DNA of 64,000 nt, taken from contig NC_052518.1 in NCBI RefSeq assembly GCF_014356525.2, positions 26,919,319-26,983,318 on the forward strand, given 5' to 3'. Source of the DNA: Nilaparvata lugens. Lineage: Eukaryota; Arthropoda; Insecta; Hemiptera; Delphacidae. The notes beneath the pieces were generated by a model. The model was not told the DNA's origin. It was given only the letters and a program-made list of their open reading frames with translations, and made no database searches. This document shows positions 49,401-57,589 of the stretch, one piece after another; the stretch's first letter is position 1; every line of letters starts with the position of its first letter. The position numbers and the translations under genes are program-made.

Positions 49401-52400
49401 ACGAAATAATTTTTATTGCTCAAAAACTTTCTTTTTTGATTATCTTTCGAATGAGACCAAATACAGGTGTCTAGCTCGAATCCTCGAATCAGAATTTCAG
49501 TTTAAATTCGATTTTTTAATTGAAAACGAGACTTATCTTGTTTGAGTGTGAATAATTGTCTACAATTTGATAGCTTTGTGTCGAGTGATTGAGGGCGTAA
49601 AAATACTTTTTCTATAGGAAATTTGGCTGAGAAATTCAATGAAACTGGTTAGAAGTTCGTATCTGCAATTGTTATTGAGATACAAGTTGAAAAAAGTTCA
49701 AAGTAGAGGAGGAGGAGTTCAAAGAAGGTTGTTGTCGATGAGGGAAGCGACTTCTGTAAAGTCTCTCCGCCTCTTTTGAGTTGTATGCACATTCTGCATA
49801 TACCAATAGCATGTCTGTATACTCAATTGTGAAGAATTTCATGTTGATAACGATAGGAGAAAATTTTACTGAACATTTTTTGTTGCAAATTGCATGTAGA
49901 ATCTATAGTAGCCGGGGTTTACACCTTATCTGGGACACTCTGTATATATATACAGAGTGATTCATAATTATGGTAAAATAATTTTATACGTGATAGTAGA
50001 GGTAAAAATAAGAGAAAAAGTTCGTATAAACATATATCCATAAACGCTTCATTAACGAGCTATACAGGGTAAAAGATTTCGACCAGAATTCAGTTCCTGT
50101 AACCATTCCACTTTGCTTTTGTGTTGAGTGTTAACTTTTTAAAAAATGGCAGGTAATCTTAGACATTATTCATACTCCGAATTAGCTGACATGCATTTAA
50201 TGTATGGAGTGGGACACTACTGTAATAGTACTGAAGCAAGACGTTTGTATCAAGAGAACTTTCCTAACCGAATATGTCCAAGTTCAAGGTTTTTTGCCAC
50301 TATTCATCAACGTCTGTCTGAAACAGATTCTTTGATATCCAAAGAGCACATTTTTGCAGGCAGACCCCGATCTACTATGACTGTTGAGTTAGAAGTACAA
50401 GTTCTTAATGAAATTTATCAACATCCAGAGAAGAGCACAAGAGAATTATTGTCAGTGCAGTTTAATGTCAATCAATCTATTATTTTGAGGATACTAAAAT
50501 AGCAAAAATTACATCCATACCTCCTCCAGAAAGTTCATACTCTATTGCCACGAGACTGTATTCCCCGTGCTGGTATATGCCGATGGTTTTTAGTAAAACT
50601 TGTTTACCCAAACTTTTTAACAACCGTTTTATTTACCGACGAGGCACACTTTACAAGAACAGCTATCGTTAACGTCCACAACCAATATATTTGGGCAGCT
50701 GAGAATCCTCATGCCATCAATCCTAATCTTCCACAACATCAGTTTTCAGTAAACATTTGGGCAGGAATCATAGGAGATCATGTACTTCTGTTTGAGCTTT
50801 CTCCCAGGCTTAATGGCATAATCTACTAGTCTTTTGGTATAAGTTTAATGTCATTTAGATATACTACTTTCATATAAAAAAAAACTTTTCATAAAAAACC
50901 GAATATTTTATTTGCAATCAGCTACAACCTATGAGTTATTAGTTCTCTCCTCATAAAACAGCAAATTTTTATGGTGTAATGTACTACATAAGAATACATT
51001 TTATTCAACTTTTATTTGAATTTAGTTTACACAGCTTACATAATTCTTTTCAGAATTAAATTCTCTACAATTTTTTTTTCGTAAAATTATTTGTTTACTG
51101 GTCATTAAAGAAAGTTATTGGGCATCAAACGTAGAAGTCTGTGTTTTTCTACTTAAATTTTTTGCATAATTCAACTTTTTTCTCAAAAACTACTCACACT
51201 ACAGCTTCCAGACTAGTTTTATTCAATTTTTCAGATATTTTTCCATATGAATCCAGCATAAGTTTTTCAAAAACTAGTCCTCAAACAATTCAGCATCGGT
51301 GTATTTCACCAGAGGAACTGAATTCCGGGCGAAATCTTTCACCCTGTATAGCTCGCTAATGAAGCGTTTATGGATATATGTTTATATGAACTTTTTTTCT
51401 TATTTTTACCTCTACTATGACCTATTAAAATATTTTACCATAATTATGAATCACCCTGTATATATATATACCACTCACTGCTCGGTTGAGGAAGGAAACT
51501 CAGTTACCGAAAATTTCCGTTTCTAATGTAAGTTTCTAAGTGTTTTCAATCTATTTATGTCTTGTGTCTCCTGTTTTAATTTATATATATATATATATAT
51601 AAATTAAATTTGCGAATAATTATTGTTTATTAAGCACTTCTGAAAGCAAAAGTGGAAGGTCATAGCTCTAGCAAATCTGATGTAATCTGAATATCAGGAA
51701 ATTGTCCAAGTATTTTTATTTTCTATTCTGATTTGTCTAAATAACCTAAAAGATTATGTTCAATTATGTGGGAGGTTGAGTTTATACTTTTTTATTCTTT
51801 CAAATGACAATAAGATAATATTATTATAAATGTTTCAATTATTGAATAATAAACACAAAAATAATGAAAAGTTTTTTGATCAGCTGTTTTAGCACACTTG
51901 AAATTTGGCCAATTTGAATGTCAACGTCAACAATGCTTGTTGTCGTCGACTTCGGAAGTTTAGGTTTGAAGTTCTATCCTACTATGAAAATCGAATTTGA
52001 ATAGTTAATAATATATATCTTATCTGTATTTCATTCATCCAAATAAAATCATAGTATATTATTGCAGAATACTTTATTCAATTCTAGAAGCATAAACTGT
52101 TTCCGTTTCATGAACTATTTTGTAAACACGTTCACATCAAATCAGAATCAGCTGACTTCAAGGTTACTTTACAGCCCTAGGGCCGTAAAAATTTTACCGG
52201 CCTGGTTGAAAACAATCACTTTCGGCCTCCATATGACGTTTGAAAACCAGCTCATTACATCCATAATATAATATTCTCCAATCATTATAAGTTTAAGTAG
52301 AAATTTGTATAATTTTAATGTATGAAATATATTTTCATGCAACTATTATTCAAAAAATTATAAACCAGAAATTTATTGTTTAATATAATATTCTCCAATC

Positions 52401-54683
52401 ATTACAAATTGTAGTGGAAATTCATATAATCTTTCCTCAATATATCAAACATTGATGAATAATATCCTCGTTTTTCAACTTTTCAACGCACTTTATGTGC
52501 TGATAGTTTTATTGGGACTTATTGTTATCCAATGCAAAATAAAAACTCTGTTCAAGAAAATAAATTTCGACACAATATATGTAAAATAGAAGTGATTTTA
52601 CAGTCACCTGATCAGAAGTGAACATGACCAGCTGGCCTTTGATTGAATGAAGACCCTTTTCCTTATATCCAGGGAACATGCGGTGACGAGCAGCCAAGAA
52701 AGCATACAGGTTTGAGATCGATCCACCTGAGAGATAACAAAGAAGGAATTCATCATCAGTAAACGCATTAACACGTTTTCTATTTTCAGCTATCAGCATA
52801 CTTATACGAAGAATTTATCAATCAACACTTTTTCTTAATGGATAATAACACTTTTTCTGATGGAGTCCATATAATGCAAATTTTTCCAAATCAAAGACTA
52901 ATGGCTATTTATGTGCAGGTTTTATTTTTATCTCGAGAATAAATCGAATAAAAACGGAATTTGAAAAACTAAAATACATGTGACGTGATTTTGCAGGCTT
53001 CCCAGAGCTGCATAAAAACCTACAGTGATCATGTTTGTCAGTCAGGTGAAGTGATTTTAACTAGAATAGCGAAAAATGGGTAAAAGTTTGCTGTGTCAAG
53101 ATTAGCCTTAAAATATATAGCCTAATGAAAAAGCATAATTGATCTTTTCCATCTCATTGAATTTGAAATCACAGTATACTATAGTTTTATGATTTTTGCT
53201 GTTATAAAGCTTGGGGATGAATCTACCTACTGGGGATGGGGAATACATTTGCAGTAAAGAAGATAAATGCGTTTTCTCAAGAAAAATTTTGCTCTTTGTA
53301 ATGAAATTCAGCAACGCTTCTTCTTCTACTGTTAAAAGACAAGTTATTTGGTAGTTTGAAAAATAGAAAGTAGTATGCTTCTTAGAAGAGAAGATATGAG
53401 TTGTTGGGACAGTGTTGTGAGAACAGTTTGAAAAATTATTTCCACTTTCTCCTAACAAAGAGACGATCTTAATGTAAGTTCTAGTTTCGACGTCATAGTT
53501 CTTCCTATCTTGCGAAGTTGTGCCAACTCGGCCCTACAATATTTCTTGTGTTAGAGAGCTTTCAACCAAGGACGGAGAAGTTATTGGCCAAGTTTGAAGT
53601 GGCAGGCTGAGCTCACCTCTTTGTTCGAAACTTGCGCTTGAAAAACCGTTAGGTTTTAATGGAAACTTGAGGCCTTCATCTAGACTCAGTTTTGACTTCT
53701 TTGTGCAGAATCTAAGATGCCTAGAACTTCAACTCCAGATGTTTCCGTCATTATTCTTCCCAGTTATCTTGTTTTAATTTATTTTTTGATAACAGCATCT
53801 CAAACCAACCCGATGAGGATGAATTTATTGCTCGATTGGTCAAAGCCCAAATTATCAATCCTTGCTACTGCTCCCTCAAAATTTAATTGGTTTTTTCGAA
53901 GATAGACTTTTCCTTCCAGATTTTTCAGAATTGTTAATTAAGGCTTCTTAATTAACATTAAAATCCCATTCATTAATATCATGACTATACTCCGAATAAA
54001 ACAATTCGAGACTAAAAATATTCCTGTTACCACATTGTGCGATGCTACGCTCTTTAAATGCAAGCCCATATGACAGAAAATACTGAATACACTCCTGCAT
54101 TGACTTTCCTGTCAAATTGAATATTCCATTTTATATGGTCTTGCATAAAAAGGTCGCATTTTTTCACAATCTGGCAACGCAGACAAGTCTTATCTTTTTC
54201 TTTCATTCCATTCAAAGTATAGTTTCAGATTGATCTAGGTAAGCCATAGATTTATTTCAAGAATAGGATAGCTTCCAAGTGAATACATAGTTTTTGCAGT
54301 TTAAAAATAAGGCAAGATTCATATTATTAACAGATTCAGATTGGTCATAGATTGCAGAGGAGAATTGATTGCTAGTGGATATATTGTTTGGGGAGTCTGA
54401 TCCCACTGGACGTCAAATGTGCACACAAGTCAAGAAAAAAACAAGTAGTTGAATAAATAGGATATTTTTGATAAGTTTGGCTTACCTGGAGCAAGAATAG
54501 AGTCACCGCAATTCCAGCCAATGATCTCTCTCATTTTATGGAGGACAACGGTCTCCATGAGGATGAATACTGGAGCAATTTCGTAGGTGAACATGTTAGT
54601 GTTGGCCGTGGCTGTGAGCCATTCGCCAGCCATGGACATCAGGTCAAGACCGCATGATAGTTGATTGAAGAAATGCGGATGAC
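28293..54683 (-). CDS. black: Aspartate 1-decarboxylase (black), partial: last nine coding exons
   Basis: Pyridoxal-phosphate enzyme of the group II decarboxylase family (GAD/CSAD/ADC). The insect enzyme turns L-aspartate into beta-alanine, used by Ebony to make N-beta-alanyldopamine for cuticle tanning. Exons (minus strand, 5' to 3'): 54486-54683, 52608-52726, 48532-48611, 47759-47930, 45964-46031, 34695-34773, 30200-30349, 29241-29435, 28293-28466. All junctions are GT-AG and all phases agree, giving about 411 codons including the stop. Key blocks: '[18 protein letters not shown]', 'GGSISN', '[17 protein letters not shown]', '[13 protein letters not shown]' and the cofactor lysine in '[18 protein letters not shown]'. 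'[20 protein letters not shown]' and the ending 'EMDRLGHDL' fit insect ADC better than GAD or CSAD. Roughly the first 100-150 residues are missing. The introns are swollen by transposons, but no exon is damaged. Confidence 0.92.
28467..30199. other. Two black introns (28467-29240 and 29436-30199)
   Basis: AT-rich intron DNA either side of the exon at 29241-29435. No repeats or extra exons recognised. Confidence 0.6.
29241..29435 (-). CDS. black: black exon: [15 protein letters not shown] to KELGK
   Basis: Acceptor ATCGACAG|GGAACTG, donor GGAAAG|GTTTGT; 65 codons, phase 0 at both ends. It codes for the start of the small C-terminal domain, including '[16 protein letters not shown]'. Confidence 0.93.
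30200..30349 (-). CDS. black: black exon: [15 protein letters not shown] to WRAK
   Basis: Acceptor ATTTCAG|GGACTTC, donor GCCAAG|GTTTGT; exactly 50 codons, phase 0 at both ends. '[20 protein letters not shown]' followed by '[20 protein letters not shown]' is the segment that separates insect ADC from GAD-type enzymes. Confidence 0.93.
30545..31635 (-). mobile_element. 5'-truncated LINE 3' end in a black intron
   Basis: Sense to black. The 3' end is a TAAA-type simple tail (plus strand 'atttatttatttattcatt', about 30548-30592). The body codes for the last part of a reverse transcriptase in broken frames. The 5' truncation is near 31635. No target duplication was identified. Confidence 0.75.
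31000..31632 (-). pseudogene. C-terminal reverse transcriptase remnant
   Basis: The minus strand reads '[15 protein letters not shown]' and '[16 protein letters not shown]', then after a stop and a short gap '[20 protein letters not shown]' and '[19 protein letters not shown]', ending '[13 protein letters not shown]' at the stop at 31000. 'GFILRxC', '[13 protein letters not shown]' and 'NKFLR' are the post-catalytic blocks of jockey/CR1-type LINEs. No catalytic motif remains. Confidence 0.75.
31641..34694. other. black intron, mostly unique AT-rich DNA
   Basis: Contains a diverged roughly 100 bp direct repeat (31858-31950 against 31955-32055, sharing 'aagcatctatgt' and 'cattttcaga'). Otherwise nothing recognised. 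Confidence 0.5.
34695..34773 (-). CDS. black: black exon with the PLP lysine: [13 protein letters not shown]
   Basis: Acceptor TTCTTCCAG|GGCCGA, donor GAGGAT|GTAAGT; phase 2 in, phase 0 out. It codes for '[20 protein letters not shown]' and 'IHFKED'. The Lys in NPHK forms the Schiff base with pyridoxal phosphate. The exon is separated from its upstream neighbour by an 11.2 kb intron that holds a full LINE. Confidence 0.93.
35107..35300 (-). mobile_element. Short LINE-tail insertion with 17 bp flanking repeat
   Basis: The 194 bp starts with a T/A-rich 'tttttttatttatttattat' tail on the plus strand and is flanked by 'aactaagagtaatgaca' at 35090-35106 and 35301-35317. It looks like a severely 5'-truncated LINE in minus orientation. 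The flanking unit is also tandemly repeated around it (35050-35333), so the target duplication reading is not certain. Confidence 0.5.
35962..36042 (+). repeat. Purine microsatellite (GAAA/GA)n
   Basis: About 80 bases of 'aagaaagaaagagagaga' type sequence, interrupted once or twice, in the largest black intron. Confidence 0.9.
37685..37748 (+). repeat. 28 bp tandem repeat, 2.3 copies
   Basis: 'attgcatgtattgaacttt' followed by 'caaataagt' at 37685-37712 and 37713-37740, with a partial third copy. Confidence 0.9.
39249..39450 (+). repeat. Degenerate minisatellite, about 45-55 bp unit
   Basis: About four imperfect units of 'gataaggagtaattcgcc' followed by a pyrimidine-rich 'tctctctttttccct' stretch. 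Confidence 0.7.
40295..41256 (+). pseudogene. LINE ORF1: coiled coil and RRM-like domain (one frameshift)
   Basis: The first 80 codons (40295-40537; '[20 protein letters not shown]') are followed by a shift to the next frame near 40510-40530. The rest reads '[20 protein letters not shown]' (coiled coil), then '[16 protein letters not shown]', the start of the RNA-binding domain found in L1-type and many insect LINE ORF1 proteins, and '[20 protein letters not shown]'. Its role is to bind element RNA. The stop is at 41254-41256. Confidence 0.8.
41265..42410 (+). CDS. LINE ORF2, endonuclease region
   Basis: Apurinic-type endonuclease: '[11 protein letters not shown]' (N block), '[13 protein letters not shown]' (Glu), 'GGILYGYN', '[14 protein letters not shown]' (DxN), '[10 protein letters not shown]' and '[13 protein letters not shown]' (SDH). 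The frame is open from about 41178 and overlaps ORF1 by about 75 bases in the -1 frame. No ATG occurs near the start, and I see no canonical slippery heptamer. The frame changes between 42325 and 42410, near 'aaaagaaaaaacg', into the RT part. Confidence 0.85.
   Translation: MGYNVAGLKGKTNDINFINFIKSYDVFCLCETFLEESDSSCIGHIFSDYDLRFIPAIRTCNRGRASGGILYGYNKKKLQNTASFVVLDDTEVIALKIGNAKVHIIPIYLNSVQERWDRDLLELWSLLESHGKDKHFILLGDINSRIGDCQILPEELLATVVRVNNSRKSKDSLVNGRGRTILELCERHDMVILNGRTMGDRDGEFTFVSGQGASVIDFCCISSALVDLIDDFRVNSMIFSDHFPIEVEVVSNKLREDESYLLPLPRYRWVENAKEAYQGRIRSKLQDLFIDLHSAEEQATQVISVVKECMDNYSCERGRVCAKFKQAWYDWECERARVRSFKNLNLFRNSNTTYAKEAYLEAKNYYKNMLPKEKTLLSEYE
42325..44499 (+). pseudogene. LINE ORF2, reverse transcriptase and C-terminal region (frame-broken)
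   Basis: First frame to 42918: '[17 protein letters not shown]' and '[20 protein letters not shown]'. Second frame to 43898: '[20 protein letters not shown]', motif A '[15 protein letters not shown]', '[20 protein letters not shown]', catalytic '[12 protein letters not shown]', '[14 protein letters not shown]' and '[10 protein letters not shown]'. Third frame to the stop at 44499 includes '[18 protein letters not shown]', a cysteine/histidine segment near the C-terminus. Motif order is that of endonuclease-type LINEs of the I/jockey/ingi kind; the exact clade is not decided. All catalytic residues are present despite the frame breaks near 42910 and 43835. Confidence 0.88.
44960..44980 (+). 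repeat. (ATT)n tail of the 4.8 kb LINE
   Basis: About six TTA/ATT units directly before the right-hand target duplication, after 'cttaaataaagacgc'. Confidence 0.8.
45651..45918. repeat. 134 bp tandem duplication next to a black splice donor
   Basis: The unit beginning 'gcactcgtaagttacg' is present at 45651-45784 and 45785-45918 and is almost identical. The right end is 45 bases from the 45964-46031 exon, just inside the intron that starts there on the minus strand. Confidence 0.92.
45964..46031 (-). CDS. black: black exon: [22 protein letters not shown]
   Basis: A short 68 bp exon. Acceptor CTCTGCAG|GCGGCTTGG, donor GAAAG|GTAAG; phase 0 in, phase 2 out. It joins directly to '..WLHID' to give the HIDAAWGGG PLP-site motif. 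The opposite strand's open frame here is a shadow. Confidence 0.92.
46633..46775. repeat. 77 bp imperfect tandem duplication
   Basis: 'attctgatctttataaggg' at 46633 and 46710, followed by similar 'tgtcaagttatat' stretches. It is in a black intron. Confidence 0.75.
47349..47460. repeat. 56 bp tandem duplication
   Basis: 'acaaggcgt' to 'tctcatgtgata' at 47349-47404 and 47405-47460, nearly identical. It is in a black intron. Confidence 0.9.
47759..47930 (-). CDS. black: black exon: GRMIASELE to MWLHID
   Basis: Acceptor TTTACAG|AGGCCG, donor ATCGAT|GTGAGT; phase 2 in, phase 0 out. It codes for '[20 protein letters not shown]' and 'MWLHID'. The final Asp is the residue that contacts the PLP pyridine nitrogen in this family. 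Confidence 0.93.
48532..48611 (-). CDS. black: black exon: [17 protein letters not shown]
   Basis: Acceptor TTTTCAG|TGCCATTA, donor GACAAAAG|GTATCC; phase 0 in, phase 2 out. The '[17 protein letters not shown]' block contains the conserved His that stacks on the PLP ring. The exon is only 80 bp. Confidence 0.92.
49033..49942. mobile_element. Mariner-like MITE with about 95 bp inverted ends
   Basis: The left end 'cagggtgtcccagataaggt' and the right end pair over about 95 bases (49033-49128 with 49850-49942). Both ends are flanked by TA within a TA-rich tract, as for Tc1/mariner insertions. The 910 bp interior has no transposase; the frame at 49357 is chance. Confidence 0.8.
49953..51458 (+). 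mobile_element. Mariner/IS630-like transposon with partial transposase
   Basis: Ends: 'cagagtgattcataattatg' (49953) and the reverse complement of 'cataattatgaatcaccctg' (ending 51458), flanked by TA. Inverted repeat similarity extends about 145 bases inwards (to about 50100 and from about 51300). The interior codes for the first half of a transposase. The element begins only 10 bases after the end of the preceding MITE. Confidence 0.85.
50146..50829 (+). pseudogene. IS630/mariner-like transposase, N-terminal half, broken
   Basis: The first frame (50146-50502) is a DUF4817-type helix-turn-helix region: '[20 protein letters not shown]', '[20 protein letters not shown]' and '[11 protein letters not shown]'. 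A stop and frame change near 50500 separate it from the second frame (to 50829) with '[20 protein letters not shown]' (first catalytic Asp), '[13 protein letters not shown]', '[12 protein letters not shown]' and 'SPRLNGIIY'. The second and third Asp segments are deleted, so it cannot be active. The missing end is the same kind of sequence as that preserved at 14842-15109 and 18890-19157. Confidence 0.85.
51459..52607. other. black intron
   Basis: Includes a (TA)n microsatellite at about 51577-51602. 'cctagggccg' at 52176 resembles 'cctagggccgaaaatgagac' at 48973, in the same orientation. No other structure seen. Confidence 0.5.
52608..52726 (-). CDS. black: black exon: [10 protein letters not shown] to FTSDQ
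   Basis: Acceptor CTCTCAG|GTGGATC, donor GATCAG|GTGACTG; phase 1 in, phase 0 out. It codes for '[20 protein letters not shown]' through 'QLVMFTSDQ'. The GGS.SN motif is part of the PLP phosphate-binding region of group II decarboxylases. Confidence 0.93.
52727..54485. other. black intron, nothing recognised
   Basis: Unique-looking AT-rich DNA between two black exons whose phases match directly. Confidence 0.6.
54486..54683 (-). CDS. black: black exon (first recognised): GHPHFFNQL to ILAPG
   Basis: Acceptor TTATAG|GTCATCC, donor GCTCCAG|GTAAG; enters in phase 1 and leaves in phase 1. It codes for '[15 protein letters not shown]', '[20 protein letters not shown]' and '[17 protein letters not shown]', the start of the large PLP domain. 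The exon before it must end in G and code for a 'YSVKTG'-like segment; I did not find one up to 64000. Confidence 0.93.
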
Positions 54684-55671
54684 CTATAAGAATTACATTA
54701 GTCAATGCACAGAATTGTGGATTACTCAATTCAATTGAAAACTCAATTGAGAGAGTTGGACTCTCAGGAAAATATTTCAATTAGAACTTGTAAAAAAACG
54801 AATTACAATATTGGAAAACACACAATACAATGATTGATCTTTGTTTCGATGATTGATATTTGGGTGACAGCCCATATTATTGCCCATTCCATATTATTGT
54901 ATTACAAGAGTGCATTTTTTCAAGGTTATTGGGCCTGGATCATCTTGGTTTTTCATAACTATTGTCATGAACTTGATTCTTGTCGTATTCACTGTCAGGA
55001 AAAATATATGCACCATACTAAAGATTGAGAACGTAATTGATCGGGCATAGTTATTTATTCTTAAGAATTTACGATGTTATGTCTGACAAACGACACAACT
55101 TGATAACTTTAGCTGAATCATTTACACTGTATTCTCTGCATTTCTTGACATTTTCGATAGCATACTTATGTCCTGGAGCTATTAAACCATTTCTATTCTT
55201 AAAAGCGCGGCCCATCAAATGACGTCATTGTATCTGAAACCAGCCCGGGGTAGTTCACCAAACAACCGCCACTCTAGCGCTAGCGCTAGCTGGCTACTCT
55301 GGGTTCACCAACCATCCACCACGCGCTAACTGGCGCTACAGTAGAGTCAACTCGAGGTCATTCAGCCAACGCCGTATCTAGAAATAGATCCTATGTTGCC
55401 ACATTGAAGCAGCAGTCGCGGTGTTGCCAAATTTCAGCCTCTGTCTCATCAAAACAGTTTCTAGTTCTACATTTCTTGCAGGCTGACCAGTATTTACAAC
55501 TCCAAGCATACCCAGCTCCATAGTAGATATTATGATGAAGGGGATTGGGGAAGATTATTGAGGGTTTGAGTTAGATTTTATTATATCCCAAACCATCTGA
55601 CATTATGAAAAAACGAAAAGCATCCTCTATTCTTTGTAAACCGCGAAATCTTGGGGTAGTGTTTTGGAAAA
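54684..55671. other. Sequence 5' of the first recognised black exon
   Basis: Presumably an intron. A GC-rich patch at 55200-55400 has a perfect CRE-like TGACGTCA (55220-55227), 'agcgctagcgctagc' and a diverged direct repeat ('gttcaccaaacaacc..' and 'gttcaccaaccatcc..'). No coding exon recognised. Confidence 0.4.
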
Positions 55672-56470
55672 TTTTTGTATATTTTTAATTATTAATTTTT
55701 GTAGTAGAAAGGATGCTGTAAACAGTGGAATGGACTATTCACGATTTTTCTCATTTTCAGGGTTGAAATTTAGGGGTGAAAAAATGAAATCCTTTGTTGT
55801 TTAGATTTCAGAAAAATTCTTTTTGTCATTCAATTCTACTCTTTGACAGGATTTTTCATTTTATGATTAATGGTTAGGGGGTGATTAACAAAATAAGGGT
55901 CGTTTTTTCGGAATTCTCTGTTTGATGCAATTTTTTTGGGAATGGTAGATGGTAGTTAATAGATGAGAATTTATTTTTTTTTCAATGGTTGCTGAGGGTT
56001 GAAATCGTTAGGGGTTGACCATTTTTAAAACTTTAAATATCTGAATCTTCGAAAAATTATTTTTTCCATCAAGTGTTTTGTATTTTTTTCATTATTAATT
56101 TTTGTAGTAGACAGGATGCTGGAAACAGAGGAATGGACTATTTGGGGTTGAAATTTAGGGGTGAAAAAAATGAAATCCTTTGTTGTTTAGATATCAGAAA
56201 AATTCTTTTTGTCATTCAATTCTACTCTTTGAGAGGATTTTTTCATTTTATGATTAATGGTTAGGGGGTGGTTAACAAAATAAGGGTCGTTTTTTCGGAA
56301 TTCTCTGTTTGAGGCAATTTTTTTTTTGAATGGTAGATAGTGGTTAATAGATAAAATTTATAATTTCTTTCAATGGTTGCTGAGGGTTGAAATCGTTAGG
56401 GGTTGACCATTTTTAAAACTTTAAATATCTGAATCTTTGAAAAATTATTTTTTCCATCAAGTGTTCAAAG
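55672..56470. repeat. 403 bp tandem duplication
   Basis: 'attaatttttgtagtag' starts corresponding points at 55691 and 56094. Both copies then run through 'ggttgaaatttaggggtg' and 'gatttttcattttatgatta' to 'ttttttccatcaagtgtt'. The second copy lacks about 20 bases ('cacgatttttctcattttca'). Identity is high but not perfect. Confidence 0.88.
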
Positions 56471-57589
56471 AGATGAAGAAACGTATTTGATGTTTTGTTC
56501 TAAAATCACCCCCTACTTAAAGTTAAGAACTTTATTAACATTAAAAACCACTCTTAAAATGGAGTGTTTTTTAAAAATAATTTTCTATTTTATAAGTTGA
56601 ACTTGGAAATTTTTGGTGTACTTGAACTTTTCAAGCATAACAAGATGATGAAGCATAGAAGATATATTCAAGTATTGCATGATTATAAATTCAAAATGTA
56701 ATGATATTTCTAGTATTTACTGTATATCTTGTGAATTCCACTTCCATAATAACTAGAAATTTTACAGTTTGCATAAGTATTTTATTTTAGTACATTGTAG
56801 GTTTATAGGAATATTAACATAAAAAAATATATTATAATACATATCATATTCATGCTTAAAGTGAGAAACACATGAAATTTTAAATGTTAAATACAATTAC
56901 CAAAAACTGAATATTATCGAAATGTGTTTGAAGGTTTATAGATTGCTTTTCGCTTTTAATTTACAAGGTTAATTTGTCCAACTATTTCAGTCAATAACGT
57001 TTTGATTGAATGAATGAACAATTAAGTTACGTAGAAATTGAATAGAATTATAATATAATAAAAACACTCCAATATGAAGTTAAAATTCAGTCTGTCAATT
57101 CTCAGATTAAACTATATAGGAATTGATAAAAAATAAACAAATTTCAAAACAAAAAAATCAACTAGGCTAATAACATAAAAAATACTGCAGTAAAATAGCA
57201 AGATGTCAATATATTTGGTGCTTTCACTGTCATTTTATAATTGCCCACGCTTTCTCCTCTTTTCACTGAGATTAAATCATATTTATCACAGATATATAAT
57301 GATATTTTTTCACATTATATCAACACTGGAATCAAGCAATTCAACTGTTCATATAACAAGTATTATATTATGCAAATAAGAACACGTTACAATAAGAGCT
57401 GATTAAATGGAATAAATAAATAATAATAATAATAATACTGTTTAGTTTTCGGGAACTGCATTATCTGTGTTCGAGGGAGAACAAAAAAATTTTACAGGTC
57501 ATTTAGATAAGAGTTCTGGAATGTCAACAGAACCAGCCTTGAGACAGCTCGTCGTCCCCCCCACCACCATTGCAGTCTGTTTGCACAGA
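56471..57589. other. AT-rich stretch, nothing recognised
   Basis: Only short simple repeats ('aataataataataat' at 57421). No coding or transposon ends seen. Confidence 0.5.

Noticed and set aside
49357..49545. 62-codon frame rich in Phe
   Set aside because: Inside a MITE without transposase homology; T-rich chance frame.
48973..52200. Pair of 'cctagggccg' blocks as ends of one outer transposon around the mariner-like elements
   Set aside because: They are in direct orientation and differ beyond about 10 bases; too weak to define an element.
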